Shown: positions 1-10,000 of the stretch, piece by piece
How the letters are laid out: every line of letters begins with the position of its first letter
Numbering within the stretch: the stretch's first letter is position 1
NCBI GenBank assembly: GCA_902476645.1
Contig: CABSEG010000024.1
Location: forward strand, 1 to 33,531
Source: an uncultured Lachnospiraceae bacterium
Lineage (GTDB): Bacteria > Bacillota > Clostridia > Lachnospirales > Lachnospiraceae
Direction: 5' to 3'
DNA: 33,531 nt
Notes under the pieces: model-generated
The model's input: the letters and a program-made list of their open reading frames with translations, nothing else
Database searches by the model: none
What the model was told of the DNA's origin: nothing
Made by a program: the position numbers and the translations under genes

Positions 1-1
1 T

Positions 2-112
2 ACGACGCAGGGAACGCTGTCGAGCTGGTGGGTACGAATCGTGTTATCGGCGCTGCTGTGCTTCTTCATCGTACTGCAGTCCATTTTCGCGAGAATGAAA
101 ACCAAAAAATAG
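2..112 (+). CDS. C-terminal end of a sugar ABC transporter permease (YjfF-like), partial
   Basis: Only the last 36 codons are in the window, in frame 2, ending at a TAG at 110-112. The peptide has a TLSSWW motif, one hydrophobic helix of about 18 residues and a short basic tail (RMKTKK), as expected for the last membrane helix of an inner-membrane permease. From memory, the motif matches the C-terminus of YjfF, a permease of the E. coli galactofuranose transporter YtfQRT-YjfF. That fits the YtfQ-like domain encoded at 2045-3916. An intrinsic terminator follows at once, so this is the last gene of an upstream operon. The permease class is fairly likely; the exact substrate is inference. The overlapping longer frame starting at 28 has no ribosome site or recognisable content. 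Confidence 0.6.
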   Translation, partial: TTQGTLSSWWVRIVLSALLCFFIVLQSIFARMKTKK

Positions 113-123
113 AGACAAAAGCG

Positions 124-158
124 AAAACCGGTTTAGACATTTGTTTAAACCGGTTTTT
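124..158 (+). terminator. Intrinsic terminator after the permease gene
   Basis: A perfect 12-bp inverted repeat, aaaaccggttta (124-135) with taaaccggtttt (146-157), has a 10-nt loop and ends in a T run. It separates the upstream transporter operon from the sensor kinase gene. Because the stem is A/T-flanked on both sides it may work in both directions, but no convergent gene exists here. Confidence 0.85.
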
Positions 159-197
159 CCTTCATTGCCAATGTACAAAGGAGAAATTCTTTGCATG

Positions 198-226
198 TTG
201 TCAATGGAAGAAAAATCCGCTATACT
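198..226 (+). promoter_or_regulatory. Sigma-A promoter for the sensor kinase operon
   Basis: The -35 is TTGTCA (198-203), followed by a 17-bp spacer and a -10 of TATACT (221-226), 37 bp before the kinase start. This near-consensus pair contrasts with the activator-type promoters of the downstream glycosidase genes and suggests constitutive expression of the sensor. Confidence 0.7.
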
Positions 227-263
227 CAGAGAAAAAGGGGGAAGCTAGAGTGGAGGATAGAGC

Positions 264-2048
264 ATGAAAGGATTGAAAAAGAAGTTCGTGAACATGAAAA
301 TAAGGGAAAAAATGATATATTCTCATATTTTGATTGCCCTGATTCCATTTTGTCTGTTGGGATTTACGGCGATTTTTATCTCTGTGAATGAAGAGGGAAA
401 GTCTGTGGTTCGAACGACTACGCAAAGAGTGGAACAGGTACAGCAGACCCTGGACATCTACATGGAAGGAATCGAAAAGACGGTCAATATGCTAATCCGA
501 GGCATTGACGAAAAAGAGATCAGCCAGATTCAGACAGAGCAGGATCCGAACTGGGAAAGTATGAAAAAGGGGATTGAAGAGCAGTTTGATCTGGTGGGAG
601 GAACCCATGACGAGATCGCTGGCATTTTTTTGGCTACGGAACACGATTTATATGTGGGAATGGGGATGTCCAGAATCTCCAGAGACTCTTTTATGAGAGA
701 AGAATGGTACCGGAAAGCTATGATGAACCCCAGAAGTATGGAAGTAGTCAGCAATGTGGCCGGAAGAAACATTGTGACAGATGAGACTTACAGTATAGAT
801 GATGTATTTTCCGTTGTAAAGGCGATTATTAATGAAGAGACAGGACAGGTTGTGGGAGTCTTGCTGTTTGACATTAAATATAATACCATATCCGACGTCA
901 TTCAGGAATCGGTCCTGGGAGAGCAGGGATTTGCCTTTGTCCTGGATGCCCAGAAAAAAATGATGTACTCCCCGGTCAATGAGATTGTCTATCGTATTGA
1001 TCCCAAATGGTTTCGAAATGAGGAGGATACTCTAACCGCTAATATTGATGGAGAAAAGTATTATATTAGCTGTAGAAAGTCTGACTATACCGGCTGGAGG
1101 GTGGTCAGCGTCTCCTCTTATCAGGAAGTGATGCAAAAGGCACAACAGATGTTTTTTATTGTGGTCTGCGTTTTGGTTGTGACCCTGGCCATTGTGCTTC
1201 TTGTGGCTGTGGAACTGTCTGCCACAATCACAGGTCCTATTGTAAAGCTGCGTAATTTAATGGCAAAGACCGAGGACGGTAATCTGACTGTGCGCTTTCA
1301 GGGAAAGGATCAGGATGAGGTCAGTGATCTGGGAAGGCGTTTTAACAGGATGCTGGAACAGATTCAGGAGCTGGTAAATGCCGTGTACGTGGAACAGGAG
1401 CACAAGAGAAAAGCCCAGCTTCAGGTAGTACAAGAGCAGTTTAAGCCGCACTTTTTGTATAATACACTGGACACCATAGGATGGATGGCCAGAGAATACT
1501 CCGCAGAAAATATTGTAAAATTAGTAGATGCTTTGACAAATGTGTTTCGCATTAGTCTGAGCAAGGGGAAAGATTATATTTCTGTAGAGGAGGAGATGAA
1601 GTATATTTCCAATTATCTCTATATTCAGAAGATCCGGTATGGCCCTAAGGTACTTTATCAGATGGAGATGGATGAGGAACTGAGAGAGGTGCAGATTCCC
1701 AAACTGATTTTGCAGCCTTTGGTGGAAAATGCGATCTATCATGGGGTAAAGCTGAAACGAGGAGAAGGTCACCTGAGCGTGTCTGTAAAACGTGAGGAAG
1801 ATCATATTTCCATGGCGGTGCAGGATGATGGAAAGGGGATGGCAAGGGAACAGGTAGAACGTCTGACGAAACTGCTGAATGAACCAACCAGACCGGAAGA
1901 GAATCAGAGCTTTGGGTTATTCTATGTAAAAGAGAGACTTCGGATGCGATATGGAGAACGGTTCCGTGTTCTGGTGGAAAGTGAAGAAGGAGCGGGAACC
2001 AAGGTCACCATCCTGATATGGGAAAAGGAGGAAGAGGACATCATATGA
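264..2048 (+). CDS. YesM/LytS-type sensor histidine kinase
   Basis: A membrane sensor kinase of 594 aa. It has a basic N-terminus, a first membrane helix at about 18-40, an extracellular Cache-like sensor region (about 41-290), a second helix at about 295-316, a HAMP domain (about 316-372), a His_kinase (PF06580) segment and a HATPase_c domain. The probable phosphoacceptor is His396 in QFKPHFLYN. The N box LVENAIYHG (about 485-493) and a DDGKGMA ATP-binding box (about 520) are intact. The start is supported by GGAGGA at 252-257. The stop overlaps the start of the tandem binding protein (ATGA), so the two are translationally coupled, and the partner probably presents ligand to the sensor region. 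Family members usually sit beside an AraC-type response regulator; none is adjacent here. The family call is firm; the stimulus, a furanose sugar, is inferred from the partner. Confidence 0.93.
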   Translation: MKGLKKKFVNMKIREKMIYSHILIALIPFCLLGFTAIFISVNEEGKSVVRTTTQRVEQVQQTLDIYMEGIEKTVNMLIRGIDEKEISQIQTEQDPNWESMKKGIEEQFDLVGGTHDEIAGIFLATEHDLYVGMGMSRISRDSFMREEWYRKAMMNPRSMEVVSNVAGRNIVTDETYSIDDVFSVVKAIINEETGQVVGVLLFDIKYNTISDVIQESVLGEQGFAFVLDAQKKMMYSPVNEIVYRIDPKWFRNEEDTLTANIDGEKYYISCRKSDYTGWRVVSVSSYQEVMQKAQQMFFIVVCVLVVTLAIVLLVAVELSATITGPIVKLRNLMAKTEDGNLTVRFQGKDQDEVSDLGRRFNRMLEQIQELVNAVYVEQEHKRKAQLQVVQEQFKPHFLYNTLDTIGWMAREYSAENIVKLVDALTNVFRISLSKGKDYISVEEEMKYISNYLYIQKIRYGPKVLYQMEMDEELREVQIPKLILQPLVENAIYHGVKLKRGEGHLSVSVKREEDHISMAVQDDGKGMAREQVERLTKLLNEPTRPEENQSFGLFYVKERLRMRYGERFRVLVESEEGAGTKVTILIWEKEEEDII

Positions 2049-3916
2049 GAAAACGGGAAGTAGGAATCATCGTCTGTGCGGCGCTCTTAATGTTTTTTCT
2101 CAGCTGGGTGGTCTATGGGAGACAGAGCGCTGAGGCCGATTATACGGATGAAATCGAATATGTGATCGGAGTATCTCAGGCAAATATGAGGGAATCCTGG
2201 AGACTGGCTTTGATCCGGGAGCTTCAGGAGGAAGCGGAAAAGTATGAAAACATAAAAATCATTACCACAGACGCCACATCGGATATTGAGAAGCAGGAAA
2301 AGGATGTGGATAAACTGATCCGGTATGGGATTGATCTGTTGATTATCTCCCCCTGCGATTCCAAGCGGATGACGGAAAAGGTGAAAGAAGTCTATCAGGA
2401 GGCGATTCCGGTCATAGTAATGGACCGGGCAGTGGAAGGGTTTGACTATAGTCTGTTTATCGGCCCGGATAACCATCTGATTGGGGAACAGGGGGGAGAG
2501 TGTGTCAAGGAGATTCTGGATGAAAAGCGGGGCAATGTGTTGGAACTTTGTTCTGCGCCAAATACGATTCAGAGCATCGAGCGAAGCGAAGGATTTCAGG
2601 AAGCCCTGGCAGATACCCAGATTCATCGCACCACGGTAAACCTGGAGGGCTCTGTGAAAGATTCCTCTTATGATCTGATCTTATCTATGAAGCAGGATTT
2701 AAGACATATCGACGCGATCTTTGCCAATAATGACGCGGTGGCTTTTGGAGCCTATGAAGCGTTACAGACTATGGGGATGGAAGAACAGATTCCAATCGTG
2801 GGCTGTGACGGTTTTACCGGTATGGACGAGGGCGTGGATCTGGTGAGAAAGGGAAAACTGGCGGCTACCATTTCCTGTCCGACCGGAGGAAAAGAGGCTA
2901 TACAATATGCCATTAACATTCTGAATCAGGACAGCGGGGTACCCAAGCAGGTAATATTGCGCAGCCGTACCATAACAAAGGAAAATGCGGACGAGTATCT
3001 GGCGGGACTATCCAAAGAATATGTGGATGACGGAGAGGAGATTGTCATGGGCTTTTCCCAGGTGGGACAGGAGAGTGCATTCCGTCTGGCGAATACTCAG
3101 TCTATTGTGGAGGCGGCCAAGGAATTTAACGTGAAGCTATACATGGACGATGCCAATCAATCTCAGGAAAAACAGATTGCGGCTGTGAGAAAGTTTATCC
3201 AGATGAAGGTGGACGTGATCGTCATTTCCCCCGTGGTGGAAACAGGCTGGGATGAGGTCTTGCAGGAAGCGAAGCAAGCGGGGATTCCTGTAGTGATGTC
3301 AGACCGGGAGATTGATACGGAAGCTGACCTGGTGGCCACCTATATCGGCGCAGACTTCCAGGAGGAAGGAAGAAGAGCCATGCGCTGGCTGAGGGACAAC
3401 GTGCCCGCAGAGGGCAGAACCATGAACATCATGGAATTAAAAGGAAACAAGGGCGCGTCTCCTACAGTGGGAAGGAAAGAGGGATTTGAGGAAGTACTCA
3501 AGGAAAATCCGGATTACCGGATTGTCTATTCAGACTACGGGGACTTTACAAAAGAGGGAGGCAGACAGATTGTGGAGGAATACCTGAAAAAGCGCGGACA
3601 GTGGAACATCGACATTATTTTCTCCCACAACGACGATATGGCCCTTGGAGCCATCGAAGCTTTGCAGGAGCATGGGATACGGCCGGGGGTGGATGTCAAG
3701 ATTGTCTCTGTGGATGCCACGAAGGAAGCCTTTGAGGCCATGATTGACGGAACCCTAAACTGTGCGGTGGAATGTAATCCCTTGCTGGGAGCGCCTTTGA
3801 TGAAAGCTGTTCGGGACATGGTAGCCGGAAAGGAAATGCCTATACGGATTATCACCGAAGAGAAGGTTTATGATCAAAGTGTGGCGGAAGAGATGATTGA
3901 TCAGAGAGCATATTAA
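2045..3916 (+). CDS. Tandem (two-domain) ribose/YtfQ-type sugar-binding protein, membrane-anchored
   Basis: This 623-aa protein holds two complete type-1 periplasmic binding domains (Peripl_BP_4 class) in one chain, about 39-325 and 338-620; a single-domain family member has about 310-330 aa. The N-terminus has one hydrophobic segment (about 7-24) with no lipobox, so it is probably an uncleaved anchor or signal peptide. Domain 2 has GFSQVGQES, SPVVETGW and FSHNDDMALGA, matching E. coli YtfQ (galactofuranose binding) as I recall it; domain 1 is more divergent (ANNDAVAFGA). The start at 2045 overlaps the kinase stop by 4 nt and has AAGGAGG at about 2023-2029; an in-frame upstream ATG at 2018 would sit before that site. 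With no transporter genes in the same unit, a co-sensor role for the kinase is more likely than transport. The two pockets may bind different ligands or one bivalently; this is inference. Confidence 0.88.
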   Translation: MRKREVGIIVCAALLMFFLSWVVYGRQSAEADYTDEIEYVIGVSQANMRESWRLALIRELQEEAEKYENIKIITTDATSDIEKQEKDVDKLIRYGIDLLIISPCDSKRMTEKVKEVYQEAIPVIVMDRAVEGFDYSLFIGPDNHLIGEQGGECVKEILDEKRGNVLELCSAPNTIQSIERSEGFQEALADTQIHRTTVNLEGSVKDSSYDLILSMKQDLRHIDAIFANNDAVAFGAYEALQTMGMEEQIPIVGCDGFTGMDEGVDLVRKGKLAATISCPTGGKEAIQYAINILNQDSGVPKQVILRSRTITKENADEYLAGLSKEYVDDGEEIVMGFSQVGQESAFRLANTQSIVEAAKEFNVKLYMDDANQSQEKQIAAVRKFIQMKVDVIVISPVVETGWDEVLQEAKQAGIPVVMSDREIDTEADLVATYIGADFQEEGRRAMRWLRDNVPAEGRTMNIMELKGNKGASPTVGRKEGFEEVLKENPDYRIVYSDYGDFTKEGGRQIVEEYLKKRGQWNIDIIFSHNDDMALGAIEALQEHGIRPGVDVKIVSVDATKEAFEAMIDGTLNCAVECNPLLGAPLMKAVRDMVAGKEMPIRIITEEKVYDQSVAEEMIDQRAY

Positions 3917-3966
3917 AAGTCGCTAAGTCTACTGACAAAGGGTACAACAAGTCTGAAATCGTAAAC

Positions 3967-4027
3967 AAAAAAGTATAAAAAGCAGCAAAAATATTGTAAA
4001 TACATATGGTGTCCTCTGATGTAGAAT
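3967..4027 (+). promoter_or_regulatory. Activator-type promoter with two 21-bp-spaced boxes, upstream of the GH127 gene
   Basis: Box 1 is AAAAAAGTATAAAAAGCA (3967-3984) and box 2 is AAAATATTGTAAATACAT (3988-4005), starting exactly 21 bp apart. The -10 is TAGAAT (4022-4027), starting 34 bp after the start of box 2. The -35 position (AATACA) lies inside box 2 and is poor, as in AraC-type activated promoters. Box 2 matches its counterpart upstream of the GH2 gene at 16 of 18 positions and the GH43 counterpart at 14 of 18. Confidence 0.7.
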
Positions 4028-4075
4028 GTAATGGATGGAAACTGTTTTTTATGGATACAAAATGGAGGGACCAGG

Positions 4076-7000
4076 ATGAAGAATAAGAAGGTGAAGAAAC
4101 TATTGGCCTTTGTCATGGCCGTCAGTATAGCTGGAAGCAGCTTTACCTATGTACCCGCGCGGGCTGCGGGCCTTGCGGGAGAGACGGTCAGCACACAGGC
4201 GCAGGGAACGAGCCAAACTTACCTGAATAATCAGGGTGAGTTAAAGGAAAATCCTTTGATTCAGCTTCCGCTGGGGGCGGTCAAAGCGGAAAGCTGGCTG
4301 GAAAATCAGCTGCTTTTGATGAAGAATGGAATTACCGGCCACATGAAGGATTTTGCAGAGTATACCGCTGAGGGCAGCGCATGGCTGGGTTCCACCAACC
4401 CGGGGGCAGATACCTGGGAAAGAGGACCCTACTTTGTACGGGGGCTGACAGCTCTGGCCTATGCGCTGGGAGATGAAGAACTGATCAATGAGACTTTAGA
4501 CTGGCTGGAATGGTCAGTCAATAGTCAGCAGGAGAACGGATACTTCGGACCTGCCAGCGATAACTCCTGGTGGTCTAGAATGCCCATGCTCTGCGCGATT
4601 CGGGACTTTTACGAAGCGGTGGAGGCAAAACCGGTTCTGGAGAGAACACAGAGAGAACGGGATTTATATGGAAAGGTACTGAACTTTTTTGAGAAGTATT
4701 TCCGGTATCAGGCCAATGAACTGCCCGGGCGTCCGCTTTCTAACTGGGCGGATGCCAGAGGCGGAGATAATCTGGAAGTTGTGTACTGGCTGTACAACCG
4801 GCTTTATGATGCGGAAAACCCGGATGCGACCAAGTGGCTTCTGGATCTGGGAGATTTGCTCTTTAGACAGACCAACGACTGGACATCCATCTACAATGAT
4901 ACCACCGTGCGCCAGCATGTGGTAAACACCAGTCAGGGTATGAAAACTCCTGCGGTTTATTCCCAGTACAAGGACGACGAGCGCTATACCACGGCTCTTT
5001 CCAACGGACTGGACAATATGGGAATTGATCACGGAAGAATTGATGGCTTGCCAAACTCTGACGAAGCGGCAAGAGAGAACCGCTCCACCAGAGGGTCCGA
5101 GACCTGTGGTATTGTAGAAGGTATCCTCTCCACCGGACTTGTCATGGAAATACAGGGAGAACCCTGGATGGGAGACCGGATGGAGCTGTTGGCCTACAAT
5201 TCCCTTCCGGCAGCGTATCCGTCAGATTACTCCGGACATACCTATTATGTGTTGCAAAACCAGGTGATGAGTACCCTGGGCAATCATGAATTTGACTGTG
5301 ATCACGGTGACAGTTCCGCATTCGGAGCGCCCTGTGGCTTTGATTGTTGCTTTGCCAACAACCATATGGGTTGGGCCAAGTTCGTACAGAATATGTGGAT
5401 GGCAAAGGCAAACGGAGGACTGGCGATCGTAGCCTATGGTCCCAACAATGTGACAGCTACCGTGGCGGATGGTAAGACGGCAAAATTCCGCCAGAAGACG
5501 GATTATCCCTTCCGGGATACAGTGCAGTTAGATTATTATGGAGATACGGCCGCGTTTGATCTGGATTTAAGGATTCCGGAGTGGGCCACCAGCGCAACGG
5601 TAACGGTTAACGGAGTAGAGCAGGAGGGCGTACAGATTGGCTCCTACTACACCGTAAACAGAACCTGGGAAGCAGGAGATCAGGTGCAGGTAACCTTTGG
5701 CAGCGAAGTGGAACTGACCACCTGGTATAATAACTCCACGGCAGTTCAGAAGGGCGCTTTGATTTATGGCCTTCAGATCGAGGAAGACTGGCGTACATAC
5801 GACGAGAACGATGCCAGAGAGCTGAAGGTAGAGCACCATGAGGACCTTCCTCTGCGTGAAGTATATCCGGCCAGCGACTGGAACTATGGTCTGGTAACAG
5901 ATGAGAATGCTTCCTTTGAAGTGATTGAGAGCGATGAGGTGGGCATGCAGCCATTTTCCTCTGACGCAGCTCCGGTGAAGATCATTGCCAAGGGCGTACA
6001 GCTTGATGAGTGGACTCTGGATGGCAACATTGCCGGACCCCAGCCTTATGGGCCCATCGATTATGACGAGAGCGAGATGGTAGATATTACGCTGGTACCC
6101 TATGGCTCTCAGAGACTGAGAATCACCCACTTCCCGACCATGAATAATGAAATGGATACAGAGAGCGTGATTCGCACGGAGAGCAATCAGATTACCAGAA
6201 ATGGCGTAACGTATCAGGATTTTGACAACATTGTAGTTCCCAAGGCTTCTGATTACTGCTTAAAGGTAACGGCAGAGGGAAGCGGGACCATGATCATCAA
6301 CAGCAAATATACACAGGAAGTAGAAGGCAGCTTTGAACTGGGAAATTTGAAGTCCCTGCTCTCAGGAGATTTCCAGTTTACCTCAGGACATTACAACAAT
6401 ATCCGCTTTACCGGAGATATCCGGGTGAGCAAGGTGGAAGTGGATGTGGAAAACCGGGAAATTTCCGATATTCAGGTCTTAAATGTAATCCGCAGTGGTT
6501 CTACAGGTAAGATCATCACCAACCTGGACGCCCAGGAAACCCCCTATCAGGTGGTCTACGGCACAGAGTCCGGAAATTATACCCATACTGTGAACGGTTT
6601 TTCCAGCAGCACGGCTACGTTACAGGATCTGGAGGAAAATACCGTATATTACGCAAAGGTGATTTCCACTATCTGCGGACAGGAAATGGAAAGCAGAGAA
6701 GTGATATTGGAAGTTGCTGCGGATCAGGGAGGCCTGAAGCCCAATCCCAACGTGCCTGCGGCAACTTATGAGGGATTTTCCACACTGAATTACATGACCG
6801 GCGAGGACGGACTGTGGAGCACTTGGGGAGATACCACAATACAGGCCAAGACACACGAGAATACTACGAGACAGTCGGAGATTAAGTTCGGTACTTCGGA
6901 AGAGCAGAAAGCGATTTTAGTAGCTCAGGGAGCACAGAATTGGGTCGACTATGTGGTAGAGGCTGACCTGACGCTGGATGAAGTGAAAGGAAATAATGCG

Positions 7001-10000
7001 GGTGTCATGTTCCGTGCCACAAATGTTGGAGAGGGCCCGGATGACTATCGTGGTTATTTCGTTGGAATAGGTATGGTAGTAAATGAGCCGGGAATGATGG
7101 TGGGATGTGCGGACGGCGCTTGGCACGATATCCAGCTGATCCATGGCCTGGATATTAAAGCAGGACAGAAGTACACCATCAAGGTGGTAGTTTACAGCGA
7201 TATGTTTGCCGTTTATCTGGACGACGAGCTGATGTACGTTACCCAGGACAGCAGATTTTCAAACGGAACCGTGGGACTTCGCTCTTACAAGGTGCCCTTT
7301 ACCGGCCATGACGTGCGGGTGCGCTCCGTGACAGAGGAAGATTTAAAGGTATTTGAAGAGCTGGTATCCTCCGGAGAAGAACCAGGTGAAGAAAGCGGCA
7401 TTCATGAAGACCATAAGATTACAGAATACGAAGGCTTTGCCCAGACAGCAGAGGAGACCAAGTTAAGCTTTGCGTTCCATGACCCGGAGCAAAAAATTCA
7501 GGTGACGGATACGGAACAGGGCGTACAGATGAACCTTGGAAAGGGCGAGAAGGTAAAAGCTACTCTGAACACAGAAGGCTCTGAAGGCTGGGTAGATTAT
7601 GTGGCAGAGGCAAGACTTTCCGTAGATGTGATGGATACCAACAATTGTGGTATTATGTTCAGAGCCACCGGAGTGGGCGATAAGCCTGACGAATACAACG
7701 GATATTTTACCGGAATCGGCGTGGCTCCGGAACACGAGGGAAGTGTTCTGATGGTGGGGTATGCCGACGGAGAATGGCATGACATCGAAGTGATTCCGTG
7801 GGAGATTCAGCCGGGACAGGAATATACCCTGAAAGTGGTGGCTTACGACAATCAGTTTGCTATCTATGTGGATGATGTGCTGGCATACCGGTTTACGGAC
7901 GATCAGTTTGCGGCCGGAACAGCAGGACTTCGCTCTTATAATGAAGCGTTCTCTGTCTATGACTTTACGGTGAGAAATGTGACGGCAGAAGACATCAAAG
8001 TCTTTGAGGAGGAAGAGCCGGAAGAACCGGCGGTGATTCCGGATGTGACCGACGAGCTGGATAGCGACGCCGCCTGGACGAAGGTGGGCGATACCAACCT
8101 GATCTCTGTAGAAGAGGGATGGCTGAAAATGGGTACCAGCACCAATGTTAAGGCAGTAACCGGCGATGAGAGCTGGAGCGATATGGTTTACACGGCAGAC
8201 GTGAAGCTGGAAGACGGAGAAGGAAACGCAGGCCTTCTGGTCAGAAGTACTAGAGAAGGCTCCGGCGCGGACAATTACTATGGATATTACTTTGGGATCA
8301 ATGGAAAACAGTATGAGATCGGAAAGTCCAGCAATACCTGGACCCAGATGAAGACAGGTGATCTGCCGCTGGATACCAGCCAGATCCATCAGCTAAAGGT
8401 GGTTGCCTATGAAGATATCTTCCTGTTCTATGTGGACGGAGAGATGGTGGCAGTGATCCAGGATACCGATCATGAGAAAGGAAAGGTGGGCATCAGAGGC
8501 TACAACAGAAGCATTTCTCTGGATCGCATCGAAGTAAGAGGTTTAACGGAGGAAGAAAAAGAAGAGGTTGCACATCAGCTTGAGCTGAGCAAGCAGATGG
8601 TAATCAGTGCAAGCTCTGCCGAGGATAGCATCCAGGTAAAATACCCCAGAATGTCCAATGCCACTTCCTACCGTGTTCTGTATGGAACCGAAAGCGGCGT
8701 ATATACGGGAGAATTCACGGATATCTACTTTAACGGCTATAAGGGATCCGGAATCTTTACGCATGATAAAGTGGCGTTTACAACTCCGGAACCGGGTACG
8801 TATTATGTGAAAGTTCTTGCCATGAACGGAAACGCTCAGGTGGCCTACTCCAATGAGGTGGAAGTAACCACAGGAGAACGGGCGGACACCGAAAAGGAAG
8901 CCCAGGCTCTGCAGGATGTGATGGCTCAGGCAGAGAAAGCGGATTTGTCAGGATTTACCCAGGTAAGTCTGGAACGTGTAAAACAGGCCAAGACCAACGC
9001 ACAGGAAGTGGCAGGAAGAGAGCAGGCAAATCAGATGCAGTATGAGACAGCCGCAGATTTACTGACCGTAGCATTGAACACACCGGATTCTGAGGTGTTT
9101 GGACCGGAAGAAACCACAGTGGATAAGGAAGATCTTCAGAAGCTTTATGATGAAAATCTGGATAAGAAAGAAGATGATTATACAGCCTCCACATGGGAAG
9201 TTTTTGAGGAGGCCATGGCAGCTGCTTTGGAAGTATTAGAAAGCGATACAGCGGATCAGAAAGCAGTGGACGATGCTTACCAGGTTCTGTCAGACGCAGT
9301 AAAAGGCTTAAAGAAGAAAGAAGAGCTGACTCAGGAAGATCTGGCGCAGGCCATTCAGGAAGCAAACGATGCCCAGGCGAAAGCGGAAGCAGCCAGGGAT
9401 CAGGCACTTGCCGCAAAGGCAGAGGCAGATCAGGCAGCGCAGGAAGCCAAGGCAGCAAAAGAAAAGGCCGAGAAAGCAATGGAGGATGCTAAGAACATGG
9501 CGAATGCCGCTGAGGCAGATAAGAATGCTGCTATTCAGGCAGCCGAGGAGGCACAGGCAAGAGCCGAGGAAGCAGAAAAGAGAGCGCAGGAAGCCCAGAA
9601 TGCACTGGCGGCAGCCCTGGAGGCCCAGACCAAGGCAGAAGAGGCGGCAAGGCTTGCCAAGGAAGAAGTAGAAGCAATCCGCGCTATGTTAAAGGCTGCC
9701 CTGGAGGAAGTAGACAAAGCCAAAGCGGAAGCAGAGAAAGCCAAACAGGAGGCAGAGAAAGCCAAGCAGGATGCTCTGGAAGCGGCGAAACGGGCTGAGG
9801 AGGCCTTGGCGGCTTACCAAAACCAGCAAGAGCAGCAGAAGGTGAAAGAAGGAGAGATTTACCAGATAGGCGCTTTGAAATACCAGGTGACAGACACGGA
9901 GAAAAAGACCGTGAGTGTTGTGGGAACGGCGAAGAAGAAGCTGACAAAGGTTACCATTCCTGCTACTGTGAAGATTAAGCAGGAGAAGTATCAGGTAACG

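Noticed and set aside
28..267. A 79-codon open frame overlapping the start of the window
   Set aside because: It runs through the permease tail and the terminator, has no ribosome site and no recognisable content; frame 2 gives a sensible membrane-protein end.
4031..4075. Upstream in-frame start for the GH127 protein
   Set aside because: It lies a few bases after the -10 TAGAAT, has no ribosome site, and would put 15 residues in front of a normal signal peptide.
7463..8389. Minus-strand open frame of 308 codons inside the GH127 gene
   Set aside because: It lies antisense to two well-conserved LamG-like domains, reads as His/Ile/Phe-rich sequence with no family features and has no promoter or ribosome site. 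It is a codon-bias shadow.
9369..9671. Plus-strand Arg/Gln-rich open frame inside the coiled-coil region
   Set aside because: It is the out-of-frame reading of the low-complexity Ala/Glu/Lys repeat, not a gene.
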